Shown here one piece after another: positions 1 through 9,882 of a stretch of 64,000 bases of DNA. Made by a program: the position numbers and the translations under genes. The stretch's first letter is position 1, and each line of letters starts with the position of its first letter. Under the pieces are notes generated by a model. It searched no databases. It saw only the letters and a list, made by a program, of their open reading frames with translations, and had not been told where the DNA came from. Source of the DNA: Diploptera punctata (lineage: Eukaryota; Arthropoda; Insecta; Blattodea; Blaberidae); contig JASPKZ010003435.1 in the NCBI GenBank assembly GCA_030220185.1, positions 442,501-506,500 of the forward strand, given 5' to 3'.

Positions 1-190
1 ACCGTAGGTTCATGGCCGTGCGGACATAAGATATCCTTACATGTCTTTTCTGAGATAATCTTTTCCAGTCATCCCCTGTATAATTTACTTCTGCCAATTT
101 ATAATTTACTTCTCTCAATGTTATTCTTCCATCTCATTATTAGCCTAAATACTGAATTTGAGCCTTTTCCACGTATTCCCTGAAGTATTC
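1..190 (-). mobile_element. Diverged 3' end of a non-LTR retrotransposon (LINE)
   Basis: On the minus strand this matches the 3' terminal part of the LINE at 32356-34959 (compare 32385-32580), with many substitutions. The same remnant opens copy B at about 25174-25370, so it was in place before the segment was duplicated. No reading frame survives. Confidence 0.6.
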
Positions 191-559
191 TTCGTTCTGA
201 GAAGTTAATGAGGGACAGTGTTACTACAATGAAACCCATGTCCACGTTTCTTGACGGTTTATATTTTTACGGTGAAAGATCGTCTCTCTTACGAACAACA
301 TACTTTTTGCGTCTGGCTCATCAGTAACCCTTTCGGCAGCAGTGCTACTGCCGGCACAGATCCTTGGGCTATTTAAGTACCGAGTCATTCCACCACGGTT
401 AGTTATACATATATCATGAAGGGACTGTATTTCCATATTGATATTATTTATAATTTAAATATTGGACCTAAAAGTTGTATTGATAGAGCATATTATTAAT
501 TTACAATAATAACTAATAATTATAGTAATAAAATAATAACATTAATTTATTTCTTTACA

Positions 560-790
560 GATTTCAATGTTTACATATCTTTCTGTTCCTACATTTTTAT
601 TTTCCTTCTCCACTCGTCTCTATCCATTCACTCCATGTCCACCAGGCCTCTTCTTCTCATTCCAGTTCTTATTACTTGCATCCACGAGTTTCGAGGTCTT
701 TATTTCCTTTTTCTCCATGCGGACACCATTCCAAAGTTTTTATGGGTAACCTTTCGTCTTGCATTCGTCGTACATGCCCATACCAATTTA
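560..790 (-). mobile_element. Old LINE 3' coding remnant
   Basis: The minus strand encodes a decayed version of the C-terminal tail common to insect LINEs, and the better preserved partner at 25720-25945 shows it more clearly (W-x-P-P-G-R-R, then a G-M-x-x-R-G-L segment). The fragment is present in both duplication copies. It has no usable frame here. Confidence 0.5.
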
Positions 791-865
791 AGTGTTTGTA
801 TCATATATAATCTACTATTGAATATCTACTGTCATATTATTTTTTTTCTCGTATGATTGTAATAA

Positions 866-1056
866 TACTACTACTACTTCTACTACTACTACTACTACTA
901 ATACTACTACTCCTACTACTACTACTCCTACTACTACTACTACTACTCCTACTACTACTCCAACTACTACTACTACTACTACTCCTACTACTACTCCTAC
1001 TCCTACTCCTACTCCTACTCCTACTACTACTACTACTACTAATAATAATAATAATA
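866..1056. repeat. (CTA)n / (AAT)n microsatellite
   Basis: About 190 bp of CTA triplets with CTC variants run into AAT triplets. Apparent open frames of poly-Leu or poly-Val here are products of the repeat and are not genes. The partner site in copy B (about 26005-26030) has only a short AAT/ATG run, so the tract expanded in A or shrank in B. Confidence 0.95.
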
Positions 1057-1320
1057 TCGCATATATAATATCCGTAGATATGATATTTCTTCCATAATCA
1101 CAACAAATCATATTCTATTACTCACTTACCTGATATACAGCATCACAGAACTTCCATCTATTTCTATCGTATCATATCCACCGCTCGACTCTATGTCTTC
1201 CTACTACAAGATATTAGGACTGGCGGACATTAGCTGCATTTGAAAGAAATTTAAATACATCCGTTTGTAAACGGTTTTTCGCCACATAATTTGAAGGTCT
1301 TAATTTCACTGATAATATTA

Positions 1321-1360
<40 letters not shown>
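1321..1360. repeat. (TA)n microsatellite
   Basis: Uninterrupted TA dinucleotides of about 40 bp. Confidence 0.95.
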
Positions 1361-1366
<6 letters not shown>

Positions 1367-1593
1367 TCATTTTTCTATATTATGCAATTTTTCTCTGTCT
1401 ACTATTTATTCACTGGTTGAGTGGAATAGAAGACTTGACGACCTTAATTATGTCAGTTTAATTTAATAATAATAAATTATTATATTTTTATTTAATAATA
1501 ATAGATTATTATATTTTTATTTAATAATAATAAATTATTATATTTTTATTTAATAATATATTTTATTGTATTATATTATTAAGAGGCTAGAAC

Positions 1594-2034
1594 TTGCTAG
1601 AAAGTATACTTACATATGGATCAGAAAGATGGAAAATAAATGAACGGATGCAGAAAAGAATTTTGACGACAGAAATGGATGGATTACGGAGAAGTATGAG
1701 AATTCCAGGCTACAACATATTCGAAATACATTTATCAGACAAGAAATGGATGCACAAGAAACTGTTATCGATAGGATAACAAAGAGAGCTCTACAGTGGT
1801 ATGGACATGTACAACGGATGTCGGAAGACCAGTGGCCTAACTACGTGTTGGATTGGATGGTACAAGGCAGAAAGAAGAGGGAGAGAAGGAGAAGAGCATG
1901 GTATGAGGGAATATATGATGCCATGTAAAGAGGTGTATGGAAGATGTTCAATGGGAAGATAGGAATCTCTGGAAAGCAGGAATCAAGGGCAAACTGCTGT
2001 AATGTGGAAAACCTGTATTAAGTATTAAGTAAAT
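1594..2034 (+). mobile_element. LINE 3' end (5'-truncated)
   Basis: Two overlapping frames (1594-1779 and 1746-1928) encode the C-terminal tail of a non-LTR retrotransposon. The first contains Y-G-S-E-x-W, and the second contains R-A-L-Q-W-Y-G-H-V-Q-R-M followed by a basic G-R-K-K-R-E-R stretch. The frame change near 1770 makes it defective. It begins exactly where the A/B match stops (after AAGAGGCTA), which marks it as inserted in copy A or as the edge of a rearrangement. The 3' end runs into AAGTATTAAGTAAATAATG next to the SINE dimer. Confidence 0.7.
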
Positions 2035-2044
2035 AATGATAAAG

Positions 2045-2388
2045 TCCCGCGCCGTAGCCGAGCGGTTAAGGTACGAAGCCTTGGCGCAGAGATACGGGAC
2101 TTGCGCTGGTTCGAGTCTCCATGGGGGAAGAAATTTTCTCATGGTATTTCGGCCAGTATGGGACCGGTGCCCACCCAGCATCGTGAGGCAATTGGGTAGC
2201 TACAATAAGTAGCGGCTCCAGGTTGAGGAACCAGCTATAACGGCTGGGGGACTCGACATGCTAACCACATGTCACCCCTACACTGGCCGTTGATCATCTA
2301 CCTCTGTGATTGACACATGTGGATGTGAAGGGCCAGCAGCCGGCTGGTAAAGGGCAACCGCTGAAAAGTGGAAAGACCCTCAATCGGA
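2045..2388 (+). mobile_element. tRNA-derived SINE, family S1, first unit of a dimer
   Basis: The head looks like a tRNA: an A-box-like TAGCCGAGCGGTTAAGG and a B-box-like GGTTCGAGTC. The body is about 345 bp and ends in CCCTCAATCGGA. It is nearly identical to the second unit (2396-2740) and to the minus-strand copy at 8424-8768. A 7-base linker, AGAAAAG, separates the two units. Pol III transcription is inferred from the boxes. Confidence 0.88.
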
Positions 2389-2395
2389 AGAAAAG

Positions 2396-2740
2396 TCCCG
2401 CGCCGTAGCCGAGCGGTTAAGGTAGGAAGCCTTGGCGCAGAGCTACGGGACTTGCGCTGGTTCGAGTCTCCATGGGGGAAGAAATTTTCTCATGGTATTT
2501 CGGCCAGTATGGGACCGGTGCCCACCCAGCATCGTGAGGCAATTGGGTAGCTACAATAAGTAGCGGCTCCAGGTTGAGGAACCAGCTGTAACAGCTGGGG
2601 GACTCGACATGCTAACCACATGTCACCCCTACATTGTCTATTGATCATCTACCTCTGTGATTGACACATGTGGATGAGAAGGGCCAGCAGCCGGCTGGTA
2701 AAAGGGCAACCGCTGAAAAGTGGAAAGACCCTCAATCGGA
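2396..2740 (+). mobile_element. tRNA-derived SINE, family S1, second unit of a dimer
   Basis: Head-to-tail copy of the preceding SINE. The pair is flanked by one perfect 10-bp target duplication, AATGATAAAG, at 2035-2044 and 2741-2750. The partner locus in copy B has AATGATAAAG once (39705-39714), which is the empty site. The dimer therefore inserted after the segmental duplication, probably as one unit. Confidence 0.9.
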
Positions 2741-2750
2741 AATGATAAAG

Positions 2751-3640
2751 AATTGTGTAGATATGAAACGTTATTTTCAAAACTGTGACATCTTATCCTA
2801 ACTCTTTGCTTAACCTAAAAGAGACCACAATTCCATTCTTAATTAAAGTAGGATCTGTAACTTCCTCTCATTTTATAACTATACATTTATCTCTGATGTT
2901 GTAAGTTGTTTGTATTATGTACACTAGAAGGTTCGTTGGCCTCACTTATCAGAAACGGAAATTATAAAATCAAAACATAGAAATGAGTAGTTCACTTTCC
3001 ATATGTTGTGTCTCGAGTAAATTATTTACCCAGGTCATTGAATGTAGGATATTTAAAAAAATATTAACATTTATTTTTTTAACTATACTCATTAAGATCG
3101 TTAGCTCTGAATTTCAAAAAGACACAGAAACATATTGATGAGGTTACTTCCTTACGGGTTTAGTTTTTTTTCGAAAATCTGTGAAACGGATACAAAGTAA
3201 TCCATGGTCAGGATTATTACGCACTGGAAATGTATCGAACCCGGTCGGGTTAGAATTTGTGAATCTCGAAATCAAAGGTTAGTACCATAAATCCATCAGA
3301 ACCAATATTTTATTACATTTACGAATTTAGGTAATTTGATAACATGTTTTAGCCTCAATAGAAACACCATCCAAATGTCTTGAGTGGACGTCCAGATCAT
3401 CTTCTTCTTACATGTTGACAGCTTAACATTTGTTTGGGTATCCTATGATCCTTCATTCGATGAGTATGTTGCATCCATCTTGATCTATAGTCACAGATTT
3501 TGTTTTCTAAAGGATCCATATGCAGTTATTCTAAAATGACTTCATTTTTAATGATCTAATTACGTGTATCTTGCAGTCATGCGATAATCTCTCTCATCAA
3601 TAGATGTAAGTCTCTCTATAATCATTTTTACCATGCTTTA
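2751..3640. repeat. Segmental duplication block (pairs with 39715-40640), no gene seen
   Basis: AT-rich sequence collinear with copy B. No exon-like open frame or RNA gene is seen. Pairing resumes after the composite element, at about 6065. Confidence 0.7.
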
Positions 3641-3661
3641 TATTAGCTTGACCTGGATCTA

Positions 3662-3702
<41 letters not shown>

Positions 3703-3703
3703 G
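3662..3703. repeat. (CTGT)n/(CTAT)n microsatellite
   Basis: About eight CTGT units followed by CTAT units, directly 5' of the first ~164-bp repeat. Confidence 0.95.
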
Positions 3704-4190
3704 TAACGGAATCTTTTAACGCGATTTTCACCCACTTATAATCATTGGATCGACTTGAAACTTTGTATACTTGTAAAAGACCCGTGACAATATAATAATT
3801 TCATATTTTGTTTCTAAAATCATGGCCAGAATCATCAGAAAATAAAAAAGTTTCTTTGTATCTATGTAACGGAATTTTTGAACACGATTTTCACCCACTT
3901 AGAAACATTGGATCGACATGAAACTTTGTATACGTGTAAAGGACCCGTGACAATATAATAATTTCATATTTGGTTTCTAAAATCCTGGCCAGAGTCATCA
4001 GAAAATAAAAAAAAGTGTCTTTGTATCTATGTAACGGAACCTTTGAACACGATTTTCACCCACTTTGAAACATTGGATCGACTTGAAACTTTTTGTACTT
4101 GTAAAGGGCCGGTGAAAATACAATAATTTCATATTTTGTTTCTATAATCCTGGCCAGAATCATCAGAAAATAAAAAATATGAAAAGTGGC
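3702..4190 (+). repeat. Three ~164-bp tandem repeats (unit 1)
   Basis: Copies start with TGTAACGGA at 3702, 3865 and 4030 (spacing 163 and 165 bp). Each contains GATTTTCACCCACTT, GAAACTTTGTATAC (third copy diverged) and a closing CATCAGAAAATAAAAAA. They have no coding content. Confidence 0.93.
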
Positions 4191-4224
4191 ATAATAGGTT
4201 GCGGACTTGTCGACTTTTTAGTCA

Positions 4225-4314
4225 ATCGTTGTAAGGGCTCAGTTGGTAGAGCGGTACACTCTAACGGTAATAATTTCAGTAATCCATAGGTCGCTGGTTC
4301 GAATCCGGCTGGAA
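4225..4314 (+). pseudogene. tRNA-Tyr-like sequence with intron-like insert (unit 1)
   Basis: The D-arm region CTCAGTTGGTAGAGC, a 3' half ATCCATAGGTCGC and a T-arm TGGTTCGAATCCGGC follow the pattern of insect nuclear tRNA-Tyr. About 20 bp of extra sequence lies where the tRNA-Tyr intron sits. The 5' acceptor strand does not pair with the 3' end (CTGGAAGG) and the GTA anticodon region is altered (ACTCTAACGG). It is read as a tRNA-derived part of the repeat, probably not a working gene. Confidence 0.6.
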
Positions 4315-4426
4315 GGTTTTTTTAGAAGAGTAGGCATATTACTTTCAGCTCTTACTACAATAGAATCGAATTTAAATATATTTACATTTTTATCTTATTA
4401 TGTAAAATATTAAAACTAAAAAATAA

Positions 4427-4767
4427 AAAATAAATAATAGTTTTAAAAAACTAAAACAACACACTTTATTAGAAAACCGAACTAAAAAAATTAAAAATAA
4501 TTTTAATTTCCAACATGCCTGGGATAAAAAAAATTACCATCAAAAGCGTGGGGTGCTTTTTATGATTTTTACATTTTCTTCTTAGGGACTTTACTTTTAC
4601 TAATATCTGTTTATTATCAAATATATTAATTGATAAAGAGCACCCACGCTTTTGATGGTAAAATTAGCTATCCCAAGCATGTTGGAAATTAAAATTATTT
4701 TTCATTTATTTAGTTCGGTTTTCTACTAAGTGTGTTGTTTTAGTTTTTTAAAACTATTATTTATTTT
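4427..4767. repeat. Long inverted repeat (hairpin), unit 1
   Basis: Arms at 4427-4556 and 4639-4767 (about 130 bp each) pair closely: the left arm holds AAAGCGTGGGGTGCT and the right arm AGCACCCACGCTTTT. The loop is 4557-4638. The arms lack a ~70-bp segment that both arms of the second hairpin have. Confidence 0.9.
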
Positions 4768-4798
4768 ACACGTTTTATATTAGCTTGTCCTATATCTA

Positions 4799-5290
4799 TG
4801 TAACGGAATCTTTCAACGCGATTTTCACCCACTTAAAATCATTGGGTCTACTTGAAACTTTGTATACTTGTAATTAACCAATGACAATACAATAATTTCA
4901 TAAGCGTTTTTCTAACATCAAGGTCTGAATCATCAGAAAATAAAAAAAAAGTCTGTGTAATTATTTAACGGAATCTTTCAACACGACTTTCACCCACTTA
5001 AAATAATTGGATCGACTTGAAACTTTGTATACTTTAAGGGACCAATGATATACAATACTTAAATATTTGTTTTTCCAAAATCCTGGCCAGAATCATCAGA
5101 AAATAAAAAAATGTTTGTGTAATCATGTAACGGAATCTTTCTACACGATTTTCACCCACTTAAAATCATTGGACCGACGTGAAACTTTGTATACTTGTAA
5201 AGGACCAATGACAATTCAATAATTTCATAAATGTTTCTAAAATCCTGGCCAGAATCAGCAGAAAATCAAAATAATAAAAACCGGTATAAT
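4799..5290 (+). repeat. Three ~164-bp tandem repeats (unit 2)
   Basis: Copies start at 4799, 4964 and 5126 (spacing 165 and 162 bp) and match the repeats of unit 1. The (GTCT)n tract of unit 1 is absent here. Confidence 0.93.
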
Positions 5291-5321
5291 AGGTTGCGGA
5301 CTTAACAACTTCTTACTCAAT

Positions 5322-5416
5322 CGTTGTAAGAGCTCACTGAGTTGGTAGAGTGGTGGACTGTAGTGGTATATAATTTCAGTAATCCATAGCTCGCTGGTTC
5401 AGTTCCAGCCCGGAGG
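5322..5416 (+). pseudogene. tRNA-Tyr-like sequence with intron-like insert (unit 2)
   Basis: GTTGGTAGAGTGGTGGACTG is followed by TAG, so a GTA anticodon is retained. An ~18-bp insert comes next, then ATCCATAG, and a T-arm that has decayed to GGTTCAGTTCC. The anticodon half is closer to tRNA-Tyr than in unit 1, and the T-arm half is further from it. The two units have therefore decayed in different places. Unlikely to be functional. Confidence 0.6.
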
Positions 5417-5520
5417 ATATTTTTAGTTTAGTATTACTTTTAGCTCATACTACAATAGAATCGAATTTAAAGATATTTACATTTTTATTTTATTCTGTAA
5501 AATATTAAAACTAAAAAATA

Positions 5521-6010
5521 AAATATAAATAATAGTTTAAAAAACTAAAACAACACGCTTTATCAGAAAACCGAACTAAAAAATGAAAAATAATTTTAAT
5601 TTCCAACACGCTTGGGATAAAATTAAAGTGGTCAACAAAAACATCATCTCCAACACATCTAGAATAAAACTAGAGTTATCTACAAAAAAAATAATTTTAC
5701 AATTAAAAGCGTGGGGTGCTCTATATCAATTAATATATTTGATAATAAACAGATATTGGTAAAAGTAAAGTCTCTAAGAAGGAAACGTAAAAACTATGAA
5801 AAGTACCCCATGCTTTTGATGGTGAAATTCTTTTTTTTTTAGTAGATAACTATAGTTTTATTCTAGAAGTGTTCGAGATGATTTCATTTTGTTGACCATT
5901 TTAATTTTATCCCAAGCATGTTGGATATTACAATTTTTTTATTACTTTTTAGTTCGGTTTTCCAATAAAGCGTGTTGTTTAGTTTTTTTTAAATATTATT
6001 TATTATTTTA
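5521..6010. repeat. Long inverted repeat (hairpin), unit 2, with inverted loop
   Basis: Arms are at about 5521-5720 and 5802-6010, with the loop at 5721-5801. The arms match those of unit 1 but carry a symmetric extra ~70 bp in each (5622-5692 and about 5828-5905). The loop is the reverse complement of the unit 1 loop: CAGATATTGGTAAAAGTAAA here against TTTACTTTTACTAATATCTG there. Confidence 0.9.
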
Positions 6011-6462
6011 ATACTTAGCTTGAAGACAGATGTATTAAAACATATATAAAACATTGAAAGAAATCAACATGTTATCATTATATACAAGAATTAGTAATTA
6101 TGTTTCTTTTATTTAACTGAAAAGCGTGTAAGTTAATAGGCCTATATGTTTTTTTAAGTCTGATTTTTGTTATGATTTCTTCATAATACAGTATAGCCTA
6201 TCTGTTAAGTCATCCCAATGCCTAATAGCATGTGATTTAATTTATAAAACACTAGTAATGCTCATATTTCGAAATTACGCAGGTTTTCTCTGAATTAATC
6301 GGTACAAATTCGAAATATTGTATAGAAGTTAAAAATAAACTTTCTTAAGATTTGTAATATTCTGATATATTTTAATTCGAGGTTATAAAACCACAATTTT
6401 TTTCTTAATCAAAATTTTGCTCATATACTCGTATATTGTCAGAAAATTGTAGTTAATAGTAA

Positions 6463-6471
6463 TAATAATAA

Positions 6472-6538
<67 letters not shown>

Positions 6539-6541
6539 TTA
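6463..6541. repeat. (ACT)n/(AAT)n microsatellite
   Basis: Triplet run of about 80 bp. The partner tract in copy B is at 41697-41783. Confidence 0.95.
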
Positions 6542-6549
6542 ATAGTAAT

Positions 6550-7150
6550 AATAGTAACATGCTGCAGGCGGAATTGGAGTACACTCGCAGACCCACGCTA
6601 AATTTTATGGTGGGAGAGACCAAGAAGGTCCTTGATTGTTGACCTCACACCCACACGTACCTATCACAGAGGTGGAAGATCATCCAGCAAGTTTATCGTT
6701 AATATGTATATGAGCTTGTTACATGTAGTTGGTTTTGTCAACTTGAATCTCAATTTTAACCCCTGTTTAGTGTTCGGACATTCATAAGAATGCGGCGAAT
6801 GAGATTATGCTAGAGATATAGTATGCTCACCGGTTTTATGAATACCCTCTACGTCATAGAGAGGGGGAACGAATCGCTCTTTGCGAAAATATTGGTTTCT
6901 GAATAGCGGCCTCAATAAGATAACAAACATAAATTAAGAACACAGGCAAAACATATCATAAAGCTACTCAAAAAAACCAAATTCATTATATCACATAAAA
7001 ACGAAAACTTGGCTTCATATTGTATCCTATTGTTAAATTAAACCACTCAGAATTGTATAAGTTTATCTTGAACAAATGAGATATTAAGGACACTGTACCA
7101 AGGGTCTATTAAAGAATTATTGTATTCGACATTGGGAAGTTCTATGAACT
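6550..7150. other. Duplicated non-coding stretch, no gene seen
   Basis: The part at 6550-6830 aligns with 41825-42105 and the part from about 6900 with 49785 onward. Between those two points copy B carries about 7.6 kb with no counterpart here. No coding frame was recognised. Confidence 0.6.
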
Positions 7151-7159
7151 CTATTCAGA

Positions 7160-7355
7160 ATAGTGAGTGGAGAACATATTTGTAACGACTCACCTGCTAA
7201 AATTTCAATTTTTTTTATACCGACAGTTTCGGGGTCAGATGCCGTCGGTATCAAAGAAATTTGAAATTGTAAGAGGTGAGTCATTAAAAATATGTTCTCC
7301 ACTCACTATTAATGATATAACCTCATAATGTTTACTTCTCAACATTAATTTAAAT
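7160..7355. mobile_element. Palindromic MITE-like insertion
   Basis: The insertion is bounded by a 12-bp direct repeat, ACTCTATTCAGA, at 7148-7159 and 7356-7367. Its core (about 7162-7314) is a near-complete palindrome whose ends read AGTGAGTGGAGAACATATTT. The partner in copy B (about 50033-50050) is uninterrupted. About 40 bp on the right lie outside the palindrome. Superfamily not assigned. Confidence 0.75.
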
Positions 7356-7935
7356 ACTCTATTCAGAGTTCATGTAAATGCTGATAAAATTAGAGCTAAT
7401 ATTGTCAATATTTTTTTCGGTCGTTTGTCGGTGGGAAATGTAATTAAAAATACCATATGAATGCTTATCTGTATGAAAATATGTTGTCATTTGTTATCTT
7501 AGATTAAACCTCTCGATTTCTATGTATTTTAAAGAGCCTCACGGGTCTTAGAGGGACTCAGGTTTTCGAGAGAATATTTTTAACTTTCGATCACGCACAT
7601 ACACTCTGATCACACAAGCACTTTGATGGCTTCCGTGGATGAGTTACTATATCAATGCCAGGTCCACCTCCTAGATAACACAAACATTTATGACAAGACA
7701 CACTATTCACTAACATATTAATATATGATGTAGTGGACAGATGGTACTCGGGACTTAAAGTTATCTGATATTTGTCTTGCAGATATCATGACCAAGGAGA
7801 TGTGTTCAGACCGAGGATTGAACCCAAGCTAGCTGTAAGCGAGAAAAATAAATTACCCCGAGATAGCACCCGTTGAGGTATGGAAATAATTAACTACGTA
7901 TACTAATAAATACCGAATAGATGTCAGCTTTTATA
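7330..7935. other. Duplicated intergenic stretch with an old SINE-like B-box
   Basis: Aligns with 50040-50700. Around 7780-7880 the minus strand shows a B-box-like GGTTCAATCCTCGG, which suggests a decayed SINE older than the duplication. No gene seen. Confidence 0.5.
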
Positions 7936-7949
7936 AAATAATAATAATA

Positions 7950-8410
7950 ATCTCTCTCTATCTTCGGGTTTTTACAGCTGCTGCCGTCTTCCCGTGCCAA
8001 ACCTCCAAAGCCTACGGTCTTGGGCATCTTCGATGCTTAGCCCTCCAGCTTGCATCACTGTCTTCATGTTTTCCTTCCATGTTAACCTTGGTCTCCCTCT
8101 TTTCTTCTTTCTGTTCGGATGCCATTCATATAGTTGCTTTGGCCATCGCGCATCTTCCATTCTTAAGACATGTCCTAACCATTTTAATTCCTTCTCCTCA
8201 ATTATTTCAATTATGCTTTCTTCTGCTTCCATTATGTTTCTAATTTCCTTATTTGTGACATATTCTAATCTAGACTTTCTGGCACTTCTTCATAAATAAT
8301 CCATTTCTAGAGCTATTAGTCTATTCTTGTAGTACTTATTGATTGTCCATACCTCACTTCCATACATTGCAACAGATTCCACCAATGTTTTACCAATATA
8401 TTTTTGTGTG
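7950..8410 (-). mobile_element. LINE 3' end (5'-truncated)
   Basis: The minus strand encodes a LINE C-terminal tail: upstream Y-G-S-E-V-W-T-I-N, then K-W-L-G-H-V-L-R-M-E-D-A-R-W-P, then G-R-P-R-L-T-W-K-E-N (86 residues at 7972-8232). A stop interrupts the frame near 8299. The element and the adjacent SINE sit inside an AAT microsatellite, and copy B has only the microsatellite at this point (50702-50795). Confidence 0.8.
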
Positions 8411-8423
8411 TTAATAATAATAA

Positions 8424-8768
8424 TCCGATTGAGGGTCTTTCCACTTTTCAGCGGTTGCCCTTTTACCAGCCGGCTGCTGGCCCTTCACATCCACATGTGT
8501 CAATCACAGAGGTAGATGATCAACAACCAGTGTAGGGGTGACATGTGGTTAGCATGTCGAGTCCCCCAGCCGTTATAGCTGGTTCCTCAACCTGGAGCCG
8601 CTACTTATTGTAGCTACCCAATTGCCTCACGATGTTGGGTGGGCACCGGTCCCATACTGGCCGAAATACCATGAGAAAACTTCTTCCCCCATGGAGACTC
8701 GAACCAGCGCAAGTCCCGTAGCTCTGCGCCAAGGCTTCCTACCTTAACCGCTCGGCTACGGCGCGGGA
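8424..8768 (-). mobile_element. tRNA-derived SINE, family S1
   Basis: Full-length minus-strand copy of the 345-bp SINE seen at 2045-2740. The head is at 8768 (reverse of TAGCCGAGCGGTTAAGG) and the end at 8424. It is absent from copy B. Its close similarity to the dimer suggests recent activity of the family. Confidence 0.9.
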
Positions 8769-8769
8769 C

Positions 8770-8867
<98 letters not shown>
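8769..8867. repeat. (AAT)n microsatellite
   Basis: About 100 bp of AAT triplets with one TAT interruption. It pairs with 50702-50795 in copy B. Confidence 0.95.
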
Positions 8868-8868
<1 letters not shown>

Positions 8869-8869
8869 T

Positions 8870-9880
8870 AATATAGTAAAAATCCTTTCTGAATTTTCAA
8901 ATATTTTAAACTGGTAAGTAAGTCCATGCCCTTCAATTAATTTTAATGTAGGACACCTATATACAAATTTGTGTTTCTCTTATAAATTTAATGGATATAT
9001 TATTATTAATTTTGAAAAGATAATATCAATTGTAAGTAACTACGGTCACTGTGTGAATTAGCACAAGCGATAACCAAATATGTGTTAGAGAAAGGACCAT
9101 GGGAACATTCAGCATCCTGTGCCTAATCAGAGGAAGCAATTAAAAGATATAGGTATTAAGAGGTCAATGCATTTTTGACAAATGCATATATATATATATA
9201 TATAGCCCCATGGCTACCTGTCACACAAATATTCCAGTAAAAAGTATTGCAACATTGAATTCTGACAGGTATGCTAAGATTAGAGCTGAAAAAAGTAGCG
9301 GTATCAGGATAGTAACTAATTTCTATAAACATTGCTTACAAAATGCCTGTCTTTTGTTTAGCATTCCACTGCCTGCTCGGAGCGGAGAGTGCGTATGTTC
9401 GATTCTCCACAGTAATAAACCTGTTTATTTGACTTGTGGTTGTATAAAAATGCGGGAAGAAAAATTGTGCAATGATGAGGTCATTCTTACACAAGGCGGA
9501 CTGTACTAGAAATCTGTCCCGAGTGGGTTTGTCAACGTACAGTTTTTAAACGTAACGGTCTAAGTATGATGCAGCCTAACCTATAACCGCTACTTTTTGC
9601 AGCCTTAGCTATTATTCATGTTACTTTTTTAAGCAAATAGAGTTTACAATTAAATATTGTTTCTTAATAATTAGGCCTATACTTACACAAATTAAGGAAA
9701 TTAACATATAATTTGGTATATTATTAACACATTGTTCGTTTTAATCAGACTAAATGCAATACTTTTAACATTCATTACAGGTGAGGCCACCATGTAAAAG
9801 TTAGAAATATATTGATTGCACCTGAGATCTCATTCGTCCTAATCAGCATTTCACAGTTGAGGACGACAGAGACCTCAGGT
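8870..9880. other. Duplicated stretch with ~340 bp found only in A
   Basis: The flanks align with 50800-51480. About 9273-9610 has no counterpart in B, and it contains a weak B-box-like GTTCGATTCTCC near 9399. The region contains an open frame of 99 codons (9210-9509) that crosses this junction; it is not conserved in B and is not called a gene. A hairpin at about 9835-9880 (CACCTGAGATCTC against GAGACCTCAGGT) is shared with B. Confidence 0.5.
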
Positions 9881-9882
9881 AT

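Larger units (their letters stand above)
1..1592. repeat. Segmental duplication block A0 (pairs with 25192-26763)
   Basis: The block aligns collinearly with 25192-26763 through LINE remnants, AT-rich unique sequence and the stretch around 1080-1590 (for example TGGAATAGAA at 1430 and at about 26660). It holds no host gene. The copies differ by many substitutions, by a (CTA)n expansion in A and by a 320-bp LINE insertion in B (26050-26369). The match stops in A where a LINE tail begins near 1594. Confidence 0.7.
3640..6020. mobile_element. Composite foldback element, two tandem units
   Basis: Two related units, about 3640-4770 and 4771-6020, each begin with TTAGCTTG. Each then holds three ~164-bp direct repeats, a tRNA-Tyr-like sequence, an AT-rich spacer and a long inverted repeat. 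The first unit also carries a (GTCT)n tract between its start and the direct repeats. Copy B lacks the whole 2.4 kb: its sequence near 40640-40665 is continuous. No protein is encoded, so this is non-autonomous. The (GTCT)n tract beside a tandem-repeat core recalls the layout described for DINE/HINE-type non-autonomous Helentrons, but no clear Helitron-type end was found and the class is unassigned. Confidence 0.6.

Noticed and set aside
815..1111. Open frames of poly-Val and poly-Leu on both strands
   Set aside because: They are translations of the (CTA)n microsatellite.
3702..5290. A CRISPR-like array
   Set aside because: Repeats are ~164 bp direct tandem copies without spacers, in a eukaryotic genome.
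4225..5416. Two functional tRNA-Tyr genes
   Set aside because: The 5' acceptor strands do not pair with the 3' ends, unit 1 has lost the GTA anticodon and unit 2 has a damaged T-arm; both sit in a repeated non-autonomous element.
9210..9509. A 99-codon open frame as a gene
   Set aside because: It crosses the edge of a segment missing from copy B, shows no known motif, and is broken in the paralogous sequence.
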